Source of the DNA: Morella rubra
Lineage: Eukaryota > Streptophyta > Magnoliopsida > Fagales > Myricaceae
Direction: 5' to 3'
Length of the DNA stretch: 64,000 bases
NCBI GenBank assembly: GCA_003952965.2
Contig: CM025853.1
Location: forward strand, 11,417,187 to 11,481,186
The notes under the pieces were generated by a model. The model did not search any database. It had not been told where the DNA came from and was given only the letters and a program-made list of their open reading frames with translations. Shown here in pieces: positions 35,727-49,079 of the stretch. Position 1 is the stretch's first letter. Every line of letters begins with the position of its first letter. Made by a program: the position numbers and the translations under genes.

Positions 35727-38700
35727 ATGAATGTGCAGGCGCATATGTCAGAGGCGGGGCAGGTGCCAACCCAGGCAGGGCTGCCCCAGCCGGGGAGTGC
35801 GCTCGCTCAGCAAATGCATAATCTGGGCGGTGGTGGTGCTGTTGGCAGCAATGGAGGTGGGCAGCGTGTTCTATTCTCTGCGGATGCAGAGATGATCAGA
35901 GTACGGACGTTTATGCAAGAGAAGATGTAAGAACCTCTAATGTTGCTGTTCTTTCTACTATGTTTTCTGTTTCTCGTTATGTAGTTTGTATTGTATGCAC
36001 GAGTGGTCCGTGTAATAGCATCTGATTTAGTGTGGTTTGTGTGCATTTAAACACCAATTGGAAGATCTCACGATTTATATGCTGTACCTTGTTGGTAGCT
36101 AAAAACTGTGAGCTTGGTAGATGTGTGGCTATTTTGTGTTCTGTGTACAATGCGATGGAAATCTGTTGTATTTTGATGTATATAATGCTGGAACTTTACC
36201 AGAACTTATTTTGTTTCTGATTGTTAGCCTATATACAGACCTAGCAAGTCTTGAACTCATGGCTGCAGACTCCACCCAGTGAGTCCTGAATCCTTACAGT
36301 TATTTTAAAAGAATAACGAAAGGCAAATGTTTTGCATTTTGCCAGTATTAGCTGACAAAAGAAAGGGATCAAACTAAGCACTTTTTTTTTCTTATTCATT
36401 CGAAGGAAAGTGCAAAGAGAAGATATACTGTTGGTCCCCCCCCCCCCCCCCCCCCCCCCACCCAATATGGTAGTCATATACCGATTTCTCTGTGTGGTGG
36501 TAACATGGATAAACAATCAAAAGGACAAAGTGATATGGTTGATACTTGGTTTGATTTCTCAAATCATAAGCGGGAGTATGGCATATGAGAAGGATGCTAA
36601 TCACTTGATTTGCAAAGTCACTTGGGATAAGTATACTTCCCTAAATCCATTTTTGCACTGGAAAAGTGGATTTGCATGCAAGAAAGCCTTCTGTCTAACA
36701 TTATATGCTTTGTCTCGGATAGCGGAGCTTCCTTTGACTATAGAAGATATATAAGCAGGAATATGATATTTTAGTTTCTGAATGTTGTCTGGACTTTTTG
36801 TAGATACAAATCTGTATTAAACACAAATACAGGGACTATTGTGGGAGCAATGTGCATATGTGTGTCAAGGGTTGTGTGCATCCATCCAATGGCAATACAA
36901 TTGCAGCAGTTTGTGATTTAATAGCCGTTAGAGCAGATACAGTCACTTTATCTTATGCTGTCTTTCGTTTTACTATTTGATTGTCTTCAAAATTCTTGAG
37001 ACAGGTATTCAACCATTATTGAGACATTATTTTTGTCCCTGATATGTACATGGTCTATTTGTAGTATAGTTGTTTGCTTCTATGATAGAAGAACCTGCAT
37101 TTGTTGATTACTGAATGCTGAGGAGAGTTTTATGATCTTCTTTCCAGCTATAATATCATATTGCAGCGGCAGCAGCAACAGATGGTGTTAAATGATCAGA
37201 CACGAAGGAGATTTAAGGATATTGCAAAACGTTTGGAGGAGGGTTTGCTTAGAGCAGCTCATACAAAGGTTTTTTTTATCTTATATTTTTATTTTTGGTC
37301 CTTGCATTTACTGCGTTGGTTGTCTTCCCTGTCTTTCAAAGTTGCGGAAAAAATCATGGACATTTTTTTCCTTGTTTCTTTTCGTTTCTATGATAATATT
37401 TTATTGGCACTGAAGATGGCATGCATTAGTGGTTTGTTCTTGGAAATTTCTGTCTTATGCCATTGTCCTATTCCTCACTAATTATTCTTAATCTTACTGT
37501 AGGAGGATTATATGAACCTTGGCACTTTGGAGCCCCGTTTACATAGTTTGCTTAGGCGCCCAAACGTGAGTAATCAGACCCAACAGTATCAGCAGTTGGT
37601 TAATTCTTCGTCTCCAATCGGGACAATGATACCAACACCTGGTATGTCCCACAGTGGGAATTCAACCATGGCAGTTACATCTACTGTTGATACATCCATG
37701 ATTTCTGCTGGTGGATCAAATAGCATAGCACCTACAACTGTCAACACTGGAAGCCTATTGCCAACTGGTGCTGGTGGCTTACATAGCAGTTCATTTAATA
37801 GATTGGATGGTAATAGGAAGTCTTATAATCCTTTTGTAATTGACACTTGCCTTGCTGTTTTTGCAACTGTATCACAGTCTCTACTCTTGCAGGCCCTTTG
37901 TCTAATGGATATCAGCAGTCTCCTGCCAATTTTTCCATCAGTTCTGGTGGGAACATGTCATCAATGGGTGCTCAAACAATTACAAGCCAAATGATTCCTA
38001 CTCCTGGTTTTAATAACAGTAATAATAGTAACAGCAATAATAATAATCAATCTTTCATGAACATGGAATCCTCAAATGGTGGTGGTTTTTCCACTATAGA
38101 GTCAACAATGGTGTCACAACCACCGCAGCCAAAGCAGCATATTGGAGGTCAAAATAGCCGTATACTGCACAACCTTGGTAGTCAAATAGGTAGTGGTGGA
38201 ATTAGGTCTGGCTTGCAGCAGAAAGCTTATGGGTTTTCAAATGGGGCTCTAAATGGTGGTTTAGGATTGGTCGGGAATAATTTACAACTTGTGAATGACC
38301 CTGGAACCTCTGAGGGCTATCTTACCACCACACCCTATACTAATTCACCCAAACCTTTACAGCAACACTTCGATCAACAGCAGCGACCGTTAATGCAGGG
38401 TAATTTCCCTCTCTCTCTTTCTCTCTCTCTCACGTGCGCGCTGGATTTTTCTTTTGTATTAGCATTTCAGCATAATTTTGTGTGGGAGGACCTCTCTTCG
38501 TTTGGCACAAAATCAGCATTCTCACAAAAAAGATTAATGATCAGGTGATGGATACGGAATGAGCAATTCTTCTTTTGCATCTGGAAACTTCTACAGTGCA
38601 CCGACATCTGCTGGGCCAATGACAACCACTCAGAACTTGAGTTCAGCTAGCTTGCCGTCTATATCCAAAACCAACACTCCTCTGATAAGTAATCAGTCAA

Positions 38701-41700
38701 ATTTGCAAGAGGTGCACCAGGCTGCCTATATTAAGCCTCCTTCAGTAGATCAATTGGAAAAGATAAATTTCCAGGGTCCAATGACTTCAAGAGACACTTT
38801 ACTACATTCTCATCAACAGCAGCAATTTCAGCAACAGCCCCATCAGTTTCCACAACAACAGCAATTTGTTCAACACCAACGTCCACAGAAGCAGCAAAGT
38901 CAGCAGGCACAGCGCATATTAAATAATGATTCTTTTGGTCAGAGTCAACTGGCTTCTGATCTAGGTAGCCAAGTGAAACGTGAGCCTGGAGTAGAGAACC
39001 ACAATGAAGTTCTGCACTCGCAAGTTTCTGAACAGTTCCAATTGGCTGACATTCAGAACCAATTCCAGCAGAACTCTTCTGAAGACCGAGCTAGGGGGGC
39101 TCAATATCTCTCTCTTCCATCTTCCCAGCAGGATATCTGCTCGCCACTTTCTCAAAGTTCTCAACAAATGCAACAATTGCTACATCCAACCCAAATGGTT
39201 ACAGATTCTCAAAGTGAATTTAGCTGCCTTTCTGCTGGAGCGCAATCAGAATCAGTGCTGCAGGGTCAATGGAATCCTCAATCCCATGAGAGGAATAACA
39301 TACCAAGAAGCATGTCAATTGAACACCATGTCCAAGAGGATTTCCGTCAGAGAATATCTAGACAAGATGAAGCTCAGTGTAATAATTTAACGTCAGATGG
39401 ATCTATTATTGGTCAAACTGCTGTTTGTCAAAACACTTCTGACCCCCCAAATTCAAGTGGAGCTGCCAGTAGATCTGGTAATTCAAACCTTGAACGGACG
39501 TATAGAAATCAACAGAAGTGGCTTTTGTTTTTGCAACATGCTCGGTTTTGTGCATACCCCAAAGGCCAATGTCCAGCGCATCACTGTGTAATGGCTCAAG
39601 AATTGTTGTTACACATAGGTAAATGCAGTTTGGCTTCATGTCCAAATCCACGTTGCCATCATACCAAGGGCTTGCTAGAACATCATAAGACATGCAAGAA
39701 CCAAAGTTGCCCGGTTTGTGTTCCTGTAAGGAACTATAGACTACGTGCAATATTGAGTGCAAGATTGAAGGCAAGTTCTCGAGCAGAGTCTGGTTCTCGT
39801 TTGCCGTCTTCAAAGTCCTATGATACTGGAGACAGTTCAGCTAGATTGATATCGAAACCTTCTTCAGCTGTTGAAAGCTCTGAAGATCTTCATCCTTCTC
39901 TTAAACGCATGAAGATAGAGCAGTCCCCCCAAGCTCATATTCCTGAGAGTGAGAGTTCTGCAGTATCGGTTTCTGCATTTAATGAACCCCAAGGATTGCA
40001 GGATTTTCACCTTCAGGATAACCAACATGGTGAGATTCGTATGCCTATTAAACCTGAGTTTCCAGAAGTGAAGAAGGAAGTTGCTGAAAGTTCTGGACAT
40101 GAGAGTCTTGCTGAGATGAAGGATGATGTGATTGATAACTGCAACCCCGAGAGTGAACCTATTATGCAAGATGAGCCTTCTGGTTTGTCTAAGCAAGAAA
40201 ATATTAAACTTGAGAAAGAGAGTGATCCAGCTAAGCAAGAAAATGTGACACAGCCTCCTGAGCATGTTGCTGGTACCAAGTCTGGGAAGCCAAAAATAAA
40301 GGGTGTGTCGTTGACTGAACTTTTCACCCCGGAGCAGGTTAGAGAGCATATTACAGGTCTCAGGCAGTGGGTTGGCCAGGTAAAATTGTGGATTTTCTCT
40401 GCAATTTTTTTGATGGTGTCAGATTTATTTTTATAAATAGATTGTTGAAAGGTGATTAAAATATGCTCTTTTAATGCACACTTCTGAGCATTTTGGACCT
40501 TTTTGTAACCCTGGTATTTTCTAGGATATTATTGTGGTGTTGGTTGATCACTATTAGAGATCAGTAGGGAGTCCATCCTCTAGAGATTTGAGTTTTTTTT
40601 CTTCTTCTGGTTTTTCACATAATAGGATTTTACATGTCTATCTCTGTTGCTTCAACTTTGTTTTTTCTTTTCTTCTTTCTGTTTTTCCTTGTGACATCTT
40701 TAGTTGAATGTCAATTTTCAGTAGACCAATGGAGTCTTCTGCAATTATTAAATGGATGAATGATAATATAGCTGCATGGATTGGTGCCCATCAATAAGCT
40801 GCTAGAAAAGGTTCTAGTGACTATCAAGGTCACCCTACCTTGGTGTTCTGTTTCTTGATCTCATTGTGTATCATGATGCTAAGTTCTATCGTTGTTTTGA
40901 GATAATTTTGCATCATACCCTCTTTTTGGTATAGAACTTTGGTGTTGCCATCATTCTCCTAAGAGTTTACTTATTGAAACCGTGATTGGTACTTGTAAAT
41001 AGATGGGAATTGCATCTTGCAGGTGGGAAAAAAGTGTCATTATTTTGTAAATCTGTTTTAATGTTGGGATAACTATTCTGTATATAATTTGGTAGCTGCA
41101 GGGTTTTGCCTTTCCTTTCTCCCACCTCTTACTCCTGCAAAATGTAGGGGTTTTCCTCTCCCTCTTTCTATTCTGTCCACCCCTCTCGATCCTTCCTCTA
41201 ACCCATCAGAACCAATTGCTTCTTTCTCAGCTGTTCAATTAGCCATTCAATAGGTGTTGTTGACTGCTAAATTCGAGAGAGCTCTTAAGCCCATTGAGAA
41301 TATTGGTAACACCTAAGGAGAAATTGTATTGTTTTCATTTTTTTTTTTCAAAAAAAGAAGAATCTCGAGTGACATTTTGTTTTCTGAAATGGTTGGAAAT
41401 TTTGGCAATCACCCTAGACTATCTGGTTGCGGTTGTCATTATGATCTCCCTGCAAACTCTTTGATCTTCTCCCACTACCTTTTGTTGAGGAACTTTACCT
41501 ATTAATTTATAAAGCAAGACCAGAAAATATTATTTGCCTTTGGAAATGTTGAGTCAAGGCAATTCCTTGCTGAGACTCCTCTCCTCTATGAGAGCCTCCC
41601 CACTTTCCCTAATTGCAGTTCCCTTTCTCCTTGTGAGTGTGTTCGGAGAGGTTTTTTTTTCTTTTGGGGGGGGGGGGGGGGGGGGGGTGGGGTTTTCTTC

Positions 41701-44700
41701 TCTGGGCACTTTTATTCCCTCCATCATCCTTCACACCCTGCTTTTCCATCTCTTGCGCTCTTGGCACATAGGCAGTCCTTCAGCTTCTGCCCTTGCTCCC
41801 TCTCGCCACCCAGGTGGGTAGTTCAGCAGATCTGCTATTTTTTGGATATGACAAAAATTTGAATTGAAATCTCTCTCTCCCCTTTTTTCTGCCCTTTTTT
41901 TGTCTTCTATGTTAAGAGGCTTGATCTGCTGTCTTCCATTCAGCCCTCAGCCCACACTATCTTCTCCACTGTATTCCCAGGCTCTCACGCTGCCCGTTTT
42001 ATCTGATACTGGCCACACATGGTTCTCATGTTCATAGTTTCTACACACAGCCTCCCATTGCAGCAGGCGTGTGCTTTCCTTTTGAGACTCTTGGGATGCT
42101 TAATTTGATCAAAGTGCATTTATGTTTTTAGACTTTAATTTAAATTCAGGTGAGGAAATATCTTGATTTAAGTGAACTGCTCTACATAGATATTACAGAT
42201 TTGTAATCGAATTTCTCATTGAAAAAGGCATATGTTTCTCTCTCTCTCTCTCTCTCATAACATTATGTGATACCTGCCTAGTTGTAAACCCAAATGAGGC
42301 AATATTTATCTTTTCTCCTATTGACAGAGTAAAGCAAAGGCAGAAAAGAATCAAGCGATGGAGCATGCAATGAGTGAGAACTCTTGTCAGCTTTGTGCAG
42401 TGGAGAAGCTTACTTTCGAACCACCTCCTATATATTGCACTCCATGTGGTGCTCGCATCAAGCGAAATGCAATGTATTATACAATGGGTGCTGGTGATAC
42501 ACGGCATTATTTCTGTATTCCGTGCTATAATGAAGCCCGTGGAGACACCATAGTTGTTGATGGTACTTCCATTCCAAAGGCAAGGTTAGAGAAGAAGAAA
42601 AATGATGAAGAGACTGAAGAATGGGTGTGTTCTCTATGTTTCAGTTTGTTTTTTCCTTTTATTTCATACAGTTATTTTGGATTAAATCTTGATTGATCAT
42701 TTGCAGTGGGTTCAATGTGATAAATGTGAAGCTTGGCAACATCAAATTTGTGCTTTATTTAATGGCCGAAGAAATGACGGTGGAGAAGCTGAATACACTT
42801 GCCCAAATTGCTATATACAAGAGGTTGAAAGAGGGGAACGTAAGCCCTTACCACAGAGTGCCGTTCTTGGGGCTAAAGATTTGCCAAGAACAATTCTTAG
42901 TGACCAGATAGAGCAGCGCTTATTCAAGAGACTGAAGCAGGAAAGACAAGAGCGGGCGAGGCTCCAAGGGAAAAGTTTTGATGAGGTGATTGCATAATAC
43001 TCACATAAACATATTCAAGAGGATAGGGTTGAATTGAGTATGTGCAGTTCATCTACATATGAGTAGAGTCTCTTTGCTGAAAAACGTTAAAGTGAAAGCT
43101 ACTCACAATTTGGCTTTGAGACATGCGATTGTGTTATCTTAAGGCTTTGATGGCTGATCCTAACTGGCGCATATTTTTGAGAATTCTAGTGAAATATGTG
43201 AATAGAGATAACTGTTATTAAATGATCATATCACAGAGTATGATCTGAAGTCCCGACTTGTGAGGAACTTTGTTAGTTTTGTTTCCTTCATTTTTTTATT
43301 ATTATAATTACTGTTCTTTTTTTCTTTGGGGGTGGGGGGGGGGTGTTGGGGTGGGGGCTGGTAGGCAGGAAAGGTGTTGATTCAAAATGAAGGAGCTTTC
43401 TGATATAGCTGTTTTAGTTACTGTCCTTTAAGCATGTGGCTGCAAGTGTAGGTCATTTAGTCACAACCACTAAGCTATTAAGGTCTTAATTAGGCGTTAA
43501 TCTAATGCTTAAATACTTGCTAAGGTCCATTAGCTTTGAGTTTTTGGTGTGTTGTTAGAATCTTCTTTCCAGGTATTAGAATATGACATGTAACATTTGT
43601 AGGATACATGATCAGTTTTGTAAGATGTGTAGTTCTTTGTGGTTCAGAGATGATTAGTTTGCTGTCTATACTAGATGCTACCTCGCATTTAGCTGGTTCA
43701 ACCATTTAGGTGATATTTTAATATCACAGGTAATTATGTATTTAATTCTCCAAGCGGTGACGTCTAAGACCTATGAAGAAAAAATGGAAAAAAATAGTGC
43801 ACCATTGATTGCCAAAACACCAGATCTGTTATTTGCTGATTTACAAACCTTGATATTGCTAGGTTTCTGGAGCAGAATCACTTGTAGTTCGAGTTGTTTC
43901 ATCGGTTGACAAGAAGTTGGAAGTGAAGCAGCGGTTTCTTGAAATTTTTCAAGAAGAAAATTATCCTACAGAATTCCCATATAAATCCAAGGTAGGGAGA
44001 ATAGTCCTGATTTCAATACAATTTCTGACAGTCAAAAGATTGCATTACTATTGGCCGAAAGTTGCTGTTGTAATTTACTTGGAAAGTCTTTCTTGTTCCA
44101 GGTGGTTTTGTTGTTTCAGAAGATTGAAGGCGTAGAAGTTTGCCTATTTGGCATGTATGTTCAAGAATTTGGTGCTGAATGTCAATTTCCAAATCAGCGC
44201 CGTGTTTATCTCTCGTACCTAGACTCAGTGAAGTATTTCAGGCCTGAGATTAAAGCGGTCACTGGAGAGGCTCTTCGTACATTTGTTTACCATGAAATTC
44301 TGGTAGGTTCCAGACTCTTACTTACTTCTAGAGTGCATTATATTGACTGCATTCATCTGTAATTTGGTTTTAATCTTCAATTGGGACTATTGGTCTTTAC
44401 CGATTTTCCTTTCAGATTGGATACCTGGAATACTGCAAGAAACGAGGTTTTACAAGCTGCTATATATGGGCTTGTCCTCCGTTAAAGGGTGAAGATTATA
44501 TTTTGTATTGTCATCCAGAAATTCAGAAAACACCTAAATCTGATAAGCTACGAGAATGGTGAGCCTTGAAACTTCAGGAAGCTCCTTGTGTATGAGTTAA
44601 CTAGTAGCAAGTGTCCTGATATCTTTTTGTGGTCTTTAACGATTATTTTGAATGGTTTCTGCATCAGGTATCTAGCAATGCTAAGAAAAGCAGCCAAGGA

Positions 44701-47577
44701 AAATATTGTGGTTGATCTAACAAATTTATATGATCATTTCTTTGTCTCTAATGGTGAGTGTAAGGCAAAGGTCACTGCAGCTAGGTTGCCATATTTTGAT
44801 GGTGACTACTGGCCTGGAGCTGCAGAGGATCTGATTTATCAGATGCGTCAAGAAGAAGATGGCAAAAAACAGAATAAAAAAGGACCAACAAAAAAGACCA
44901 TAACAAAGAGGGCTCTAAAAGCATCCGGTCAGTCTGATCTCTCTGGTAACGCATCAAAGGATCTGCTACTCATGCATAAAGTTAGTTTTCTACCCATATC
45001 TTTAAGTTTCCTGTTTTTCATGCCTTTGTTGCTATCGGATTGTTGGAGTTGACATATATAAATCCACAAAAACTAACTATCAAATTCTTCTGGACTTCTG
45101 CAGAACCGAAATTGACTATTCTTGTTTCTTTTGAGATAATATCTTTTGTTCTTATATGCTTTCCCCCCCCCTCTCTCTCTCTCTCTCTCTCACTCACAGC
45201 TAGGTGAAACCATTTGCCCAATGAAGGAAGATTTTATCATGGTTCATTTGCAGCATGCATGCACGCATTGTTGTATCCTGATGGTATCCGGAAATCGTTG
45301 GGTTTGCAACCAGTGCAAAAGTTTTCAGCTTTGTGAAAAGTAAGAATTCTTGGATCTTTACCCTGCTACTCGCTTATAACATATATTGTGATATATGTAT
45401 ATATACTCATAATGGTTCTGTCACGTGTTAAGCGATAATTTGTCCTCAAGTAGTAGGTTTATGCAGACCAACTTTTACGGGTGTGTGCATATCCTGAGAT
45501 ACTGAGACTACTATTACAAGGGACTTAAAGCTGATATGGTAGAGCACAAAATATTTGATTGTAGGCATTATAGTTATCTTGAATAAATGATTAGTAATAC
45601 CCTGGTAGTTCTGCAGTTTTCTTGGATTTTCTTATCCTGACTTTTTTGTTTTTTTCCCTAAGTTAAAAATCCTCTCAATTCATAGTTAGGACTTCTTTTC
45701 TGGGGTTTGGGGTGCCCCCCTGTGTTTTGGGGGTTGGGGCTGTTCGAGCTTGGTTGAGTTCTCCAGAGTATTACCGTTTACTTCCTGTTAACTGCTCTTG
45801 AAAAGTACTTCAGAGTTTCCTGTTACAGTTTTTCTATTGAGGTCATGTATTCTGATATTTGCATATATCCTCACAGGTGTTATGAAGCAGAAAAAAAACG
45901 TGAAGAAAGAGAAAGACATCCAATCAATCAGAGGGAAAAACACCCCCTCTATCCAGTAAGTTCCTTGACCATAATACTCTTCTATTTCAAAAGTGACAGG
46001 ATATTAGCAAATACTGAAAAATGAGACATCATTAATTTCTGCAGGTTGAAATTACTGATGTGCCTGCTGATACGAAGGATAAAGATGAGATTCTTGAGAG
46101 TGAGTTCTTTGACACCAGACAAGCATTTCTGAGTCTTTGTCAAGGAAATCATTATCAGTATGATACGCTACGGCGGGCCAAACATTCCTCGATGATGGTT
46201 CTTTACCATCTTCACAATCCAACTGCTCCTGCGTTTGTGACAACACAATATATGTCGTCTTGACGATTGAAACTGGTCAGGGTTGGCGGTGTGAAGTCTG
46301 CCCTGATTATGATGTATGTAATGCATGCTATCAAAAGGATGGGGGTATTGAACATCCTCATAGGTTGACAAACCATCCATCCATTGCTGAACGTGATGCT
46401 CAGAATAAAGAAGCAAGGCAAAAACGAGTTTTGCGGTACTGCATATTTGTTAGTTTTCTTTCTTGTAAATAAAGGTTGCCTACATGGAGTTACTTGCTTT
46501 GGTATATCTTGCAATCTATTGTCTTCAGTTGCATTTTTTTTCTGATCACTATCCAAGATGAGAGTGAACCTTCTCTAGCTGCTCAGATTGAAAGGACACT
46601 ATTTGTGTTAATAGGGTGAGGAAGAAACAACTAGCAGTCACTAATGTGTAATACAACAGATCACAATTAAGTTGAAGGAATATAATTTCTAGATTTCTGC
46701 TCATGTAAAGGGTTTTGCTTGAGCCAAAATTCAAGCCCATGTTATCTTACTATTTGCTGTTGTATTTCTTCTGGAATTGAAGGAGCTGTGTTAGTTGCTT
46801 GAGACTGCATTCACTTGCTATGGTTAAGTGTAATGGGAGATAATTACCCTCACTATACCACTTGTAGATTCCTCACGCTGATATGTATTGTTGCTTCTTT
46901 CTCAAAATTGTTCGCCCATCTTTCCTCAAGGTTTTGCATTGTTGTTATTATGTACGGGATGCAGGAGCCATGCCATCTGTTGCTTGTCCATGAATTCACA
47001 ATAAGTTCCTTGGTTATGAATGTGAGTGCCCAGTGCTTATCATTGAGGAGGGACTTTCTTGACCACGTATTATGAGATCTTTGAAATTTTCCAAATGGGT
47101 TTTGACATCATTGCTTATTTCACATTGCAGCTTAGGAAAATGCTTGATCTTCTTTAGGTGCATGACATCCCAATGTCGTTCTCCATTGCTTTGCACATTG
47201 CAGCTACCCAAATTGTGTCGCAAGGTAAAGGGGCTTTTCGGCATGGCATCCAATGCAAAACCGGGCATCTGGAGGTTGTTTCTCTGTAAGAAAATGTGTA
47301 TCTCCTCCAGCTTCATGCTCGAGCTTGCAAGGAATCTGAGTGCCACGTACCACGTTGCAGGTTTGTGGATCAACCCTTTCCCAATCTTTATTGACCTGCC
47401 AACTTTTGTTCCTTTCCCAATTCATTTTCGTACTTTCCAATTCGATGGTTTTTCAATTTCAGAGATCTAAAAGAACATTTGAGGAGGCTGCAGCAGCAGT
47501 CTGATTCTCGTCGTAGAGCTGCTGTGATGGAGATGATGAGACAGAGAGCTGCAGAGGTTGCCAGCAATGCTGGATGA
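35727..47577 (+). CDS. HAC1: HAC1-type p300/CBP histone acetyltransferase, C-terminus damaged
   Basis: Exons: 35727-35926, 37148-37268, 37503-37809, 37893-38399, 38545-40379, 42328-42624, 42707-42985, 43863-43991, 44102-44302, 44416-44558, 44668-44980, 45200-45339, 45877-45955, 46045-about 46435, 47131-47360, 47463-47577. Up to 46245 all join in phase. The protein starts [12 protein letters not shown]-like region lies at about 40-110, a Gln/Ser/Asn-rich region follows, TAZ1 at about 700-780 ([20 protein letters not shown]), the C-rich/PHD part at about 1005-1180 ([29 protein letters not shown]), the HAT domain at about 1183-1450 ([29 protein letters not shown]) and ZZ1 at about 1455-1500. It would acetylate histones in the nucleus as a coactivator. 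From 46246 the ZZ2 and TAZ2 exons carry several indels and stops; the literal frame ends at TGA 46261-46263 (1589 aa). The last exon ([17 protein letters not shown]) is intact. Confidence 0.88.
40380..42327 (+). other. HAC1 intron 6 (1.9 kb), no gene seen
   Basis: It contains T-rich text, a 22-base G run (41666-41687), CT microsatellite (42237-42256) and unassigned sequence. No coding region was recognised. Confidence 0.6.
46246..47360 (+). pseudogene. Decayed ZZ2 and TAZ2 coding region of HAC1
   Basis: Compared with the family sequence I remember ([20 protein letters not shown]), two bases are missing at 46245/46246 and one G is extra near 46265. The rest of ZZ2 then reads well ([18 protein letters not shown]). 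The exon end reads TTGCGGTACT where TTGCAG|GTACT is expected. In the TAZ2 exon (47131-47360) there is an in-frame TAG at 47155-47157, extra bases near 47165, 47185 and 47216, and single missing bases near 47264, 47283 and 47296. Fragments of TAZ2 ([36 protein letters not shown]) remain readable in different frames. Confidence 0.7.
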
Positions 47578-48995
47578 TCGATTGTACATACTAGTATGGA
47601 GTTTTGAAGAAAACCCTCCATGTAGAGGGGGGTAGTCCATAGTTTTGTGCTGCTGACCACTTGGACACTGCTGGGAAATAGGCAGTGACAAAACATAAGT
47701 GGTGGGTCTAGACGGTTGGAAGGGGGATCCGGCATAGGAAAACAAAAAAACAAAACAGCAGATTGGTTCATATTCTTTTCATTTGTATCTCCACGACTCT
47801 CATTCTCCCGGAGCGCAAGTGAACTTGACTGACCGGAGCTGCCCTCTTCAACAACCACTAACAGTTCAGCTCGGGGTATTAGTGTACTGATGCTTCTACT
47901 CCTAGCTGCGTCTCATCCACTCTTGTTCGATCGGTGATTGGTGATACTCTTTCCTTGATTTCTCTGAAGAATGTCATACTCTTTCCTTGTATTCTCTAAG
48001 AATGTCATCCTCGGGTGGCTTGTGTACTATAATTGTTCTCTCATCTTTCTAGAAAAATATTTTCTTACAAAAGCAATGTTAGAGAGGGTAGTTCCCATCC
48101 CTCTTTTTTCCCTTTTTTTTTTTTTTTTGCGTGGCACTAATATATAATATTGACCCTTTTGTATGGAATGCCTTTTTGAAGATGGGGAAAACGAAGTAGC
48201 ATCTCCGACACTACAGCAGTTTGATTGATAATACTCTTACCTCAATGTCTGCCCTCTTTCTTCCTCTACGGCTCTCTTCTTTTTCCTTTTTGGGTTGCTG
48301 ATAGGTTGAAAAAAGGAGTCAACTTCTTGATTTTTCTTTAAAAGAAGTGAAAACCAAAGTATTCATCAGTTTCAACACTTTCAATTAGGGCAATATGGGA
48401 ATCTACAATGTAGGTAAATACTATGAGAACCAAAAGGGGGAAAAAAAAAAAAACCAAAATTTATAACAGAAATTACTATTTTAGTTCAATGAAATAATTA
48501 TTATTATACTCTCAAATTTTTTTACAATTATATTGTATAGGGTGTATTCGTTCCGTAGTTAAAAATTGATAAAGAGTGCAAAGCATAATGTTTTCCAACA
48601 AAACAAAAATCCTATCAAGTTTTATTTGGCAGATGGGGTCAGAAAGTGAAAACAAATGGAGATAGCAGATTGATATCAACCCCGACCAGACCACATGTTA
48701 CTTAAAAAAAAAACGTTTTTAGAAAAAGATAAACGGCATCGTTTGTTGGGAGAGTTTAGTTGTTGCCCTGACCTCGCAACCCGTAGCCTCCTCCCCAGTC
48801 CCCGATCCCACCCACCCTAACCTCACCGAGTCTCCGGTCCCCATTGCTTGCGCCAAGTGCTCCTGGCCCTGAGTCCTGATCTCTAGTGCGCCGGCCGATG
48901 AGTCCCCGACCTCATTACGCTGTCAGCTTGAACCAGAAACTCTAGTCTCAGCTTCCCATACTTGTGTGCTCCAAGCCTCTCACCCTGCCTCATCA
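47578..48995. other. HAC1 3'UTR, intergenic DNA and RPS19-like promoter/leader
   Basis: The HAC1 3'UTR probably runs to about 48060. AT-rich DNA with homopolymers follows (T run 48114-48128). From about 48740 the sequence becomes GC-rich and pyrimidine-rich (GACCTCGCAACCC, CTCCCCAGTCCCCGATCCC), as expected for a leader upstream of the ATG at 48996. No other gene is seen. Confidence 0.55.
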
Positions 48996-49079
48996 ATGGC
49001 GTACGCGAGGACCGTGAAGAACGTCTCACCTCACGAGTTCGTGAAGGGCTACTCGGCTCAGCTCAAGCAATGCGGCAAG
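48996..49079 (+). pseudogene. Ribosomal protein S19 (eS19) first exon, isolated
   Basis: The 28 codons read MAYARTVKNVSPHEFVKGYS then AQLKQCGK and end in AAG|GTATAT, a good donor. This is the N-terminus of cytosolic ribosomal protein eS19, part of the 40S subunit. The rest of eS19 (starting IELPTWTD in the family) does not occur downstream in the window; the next recognisable exons belong to NOM1. The splice phase (after a full codon) fits the NOM1 exon at 49847, so a chimeric transcript is possible. It could also be a truncated duplicate of an RPS19 gene. The leader upstream looks like a real ribosomal-protein promoter, but that is inferred. Confidence 0.75.

Noticed and set aside
39406..40349. 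Minus-strand frames of 104-161 codons opposite HAC1 exon 6
   Set aside because: They are antisense shadows of the conserved TAZ1 and linker coding sequence.
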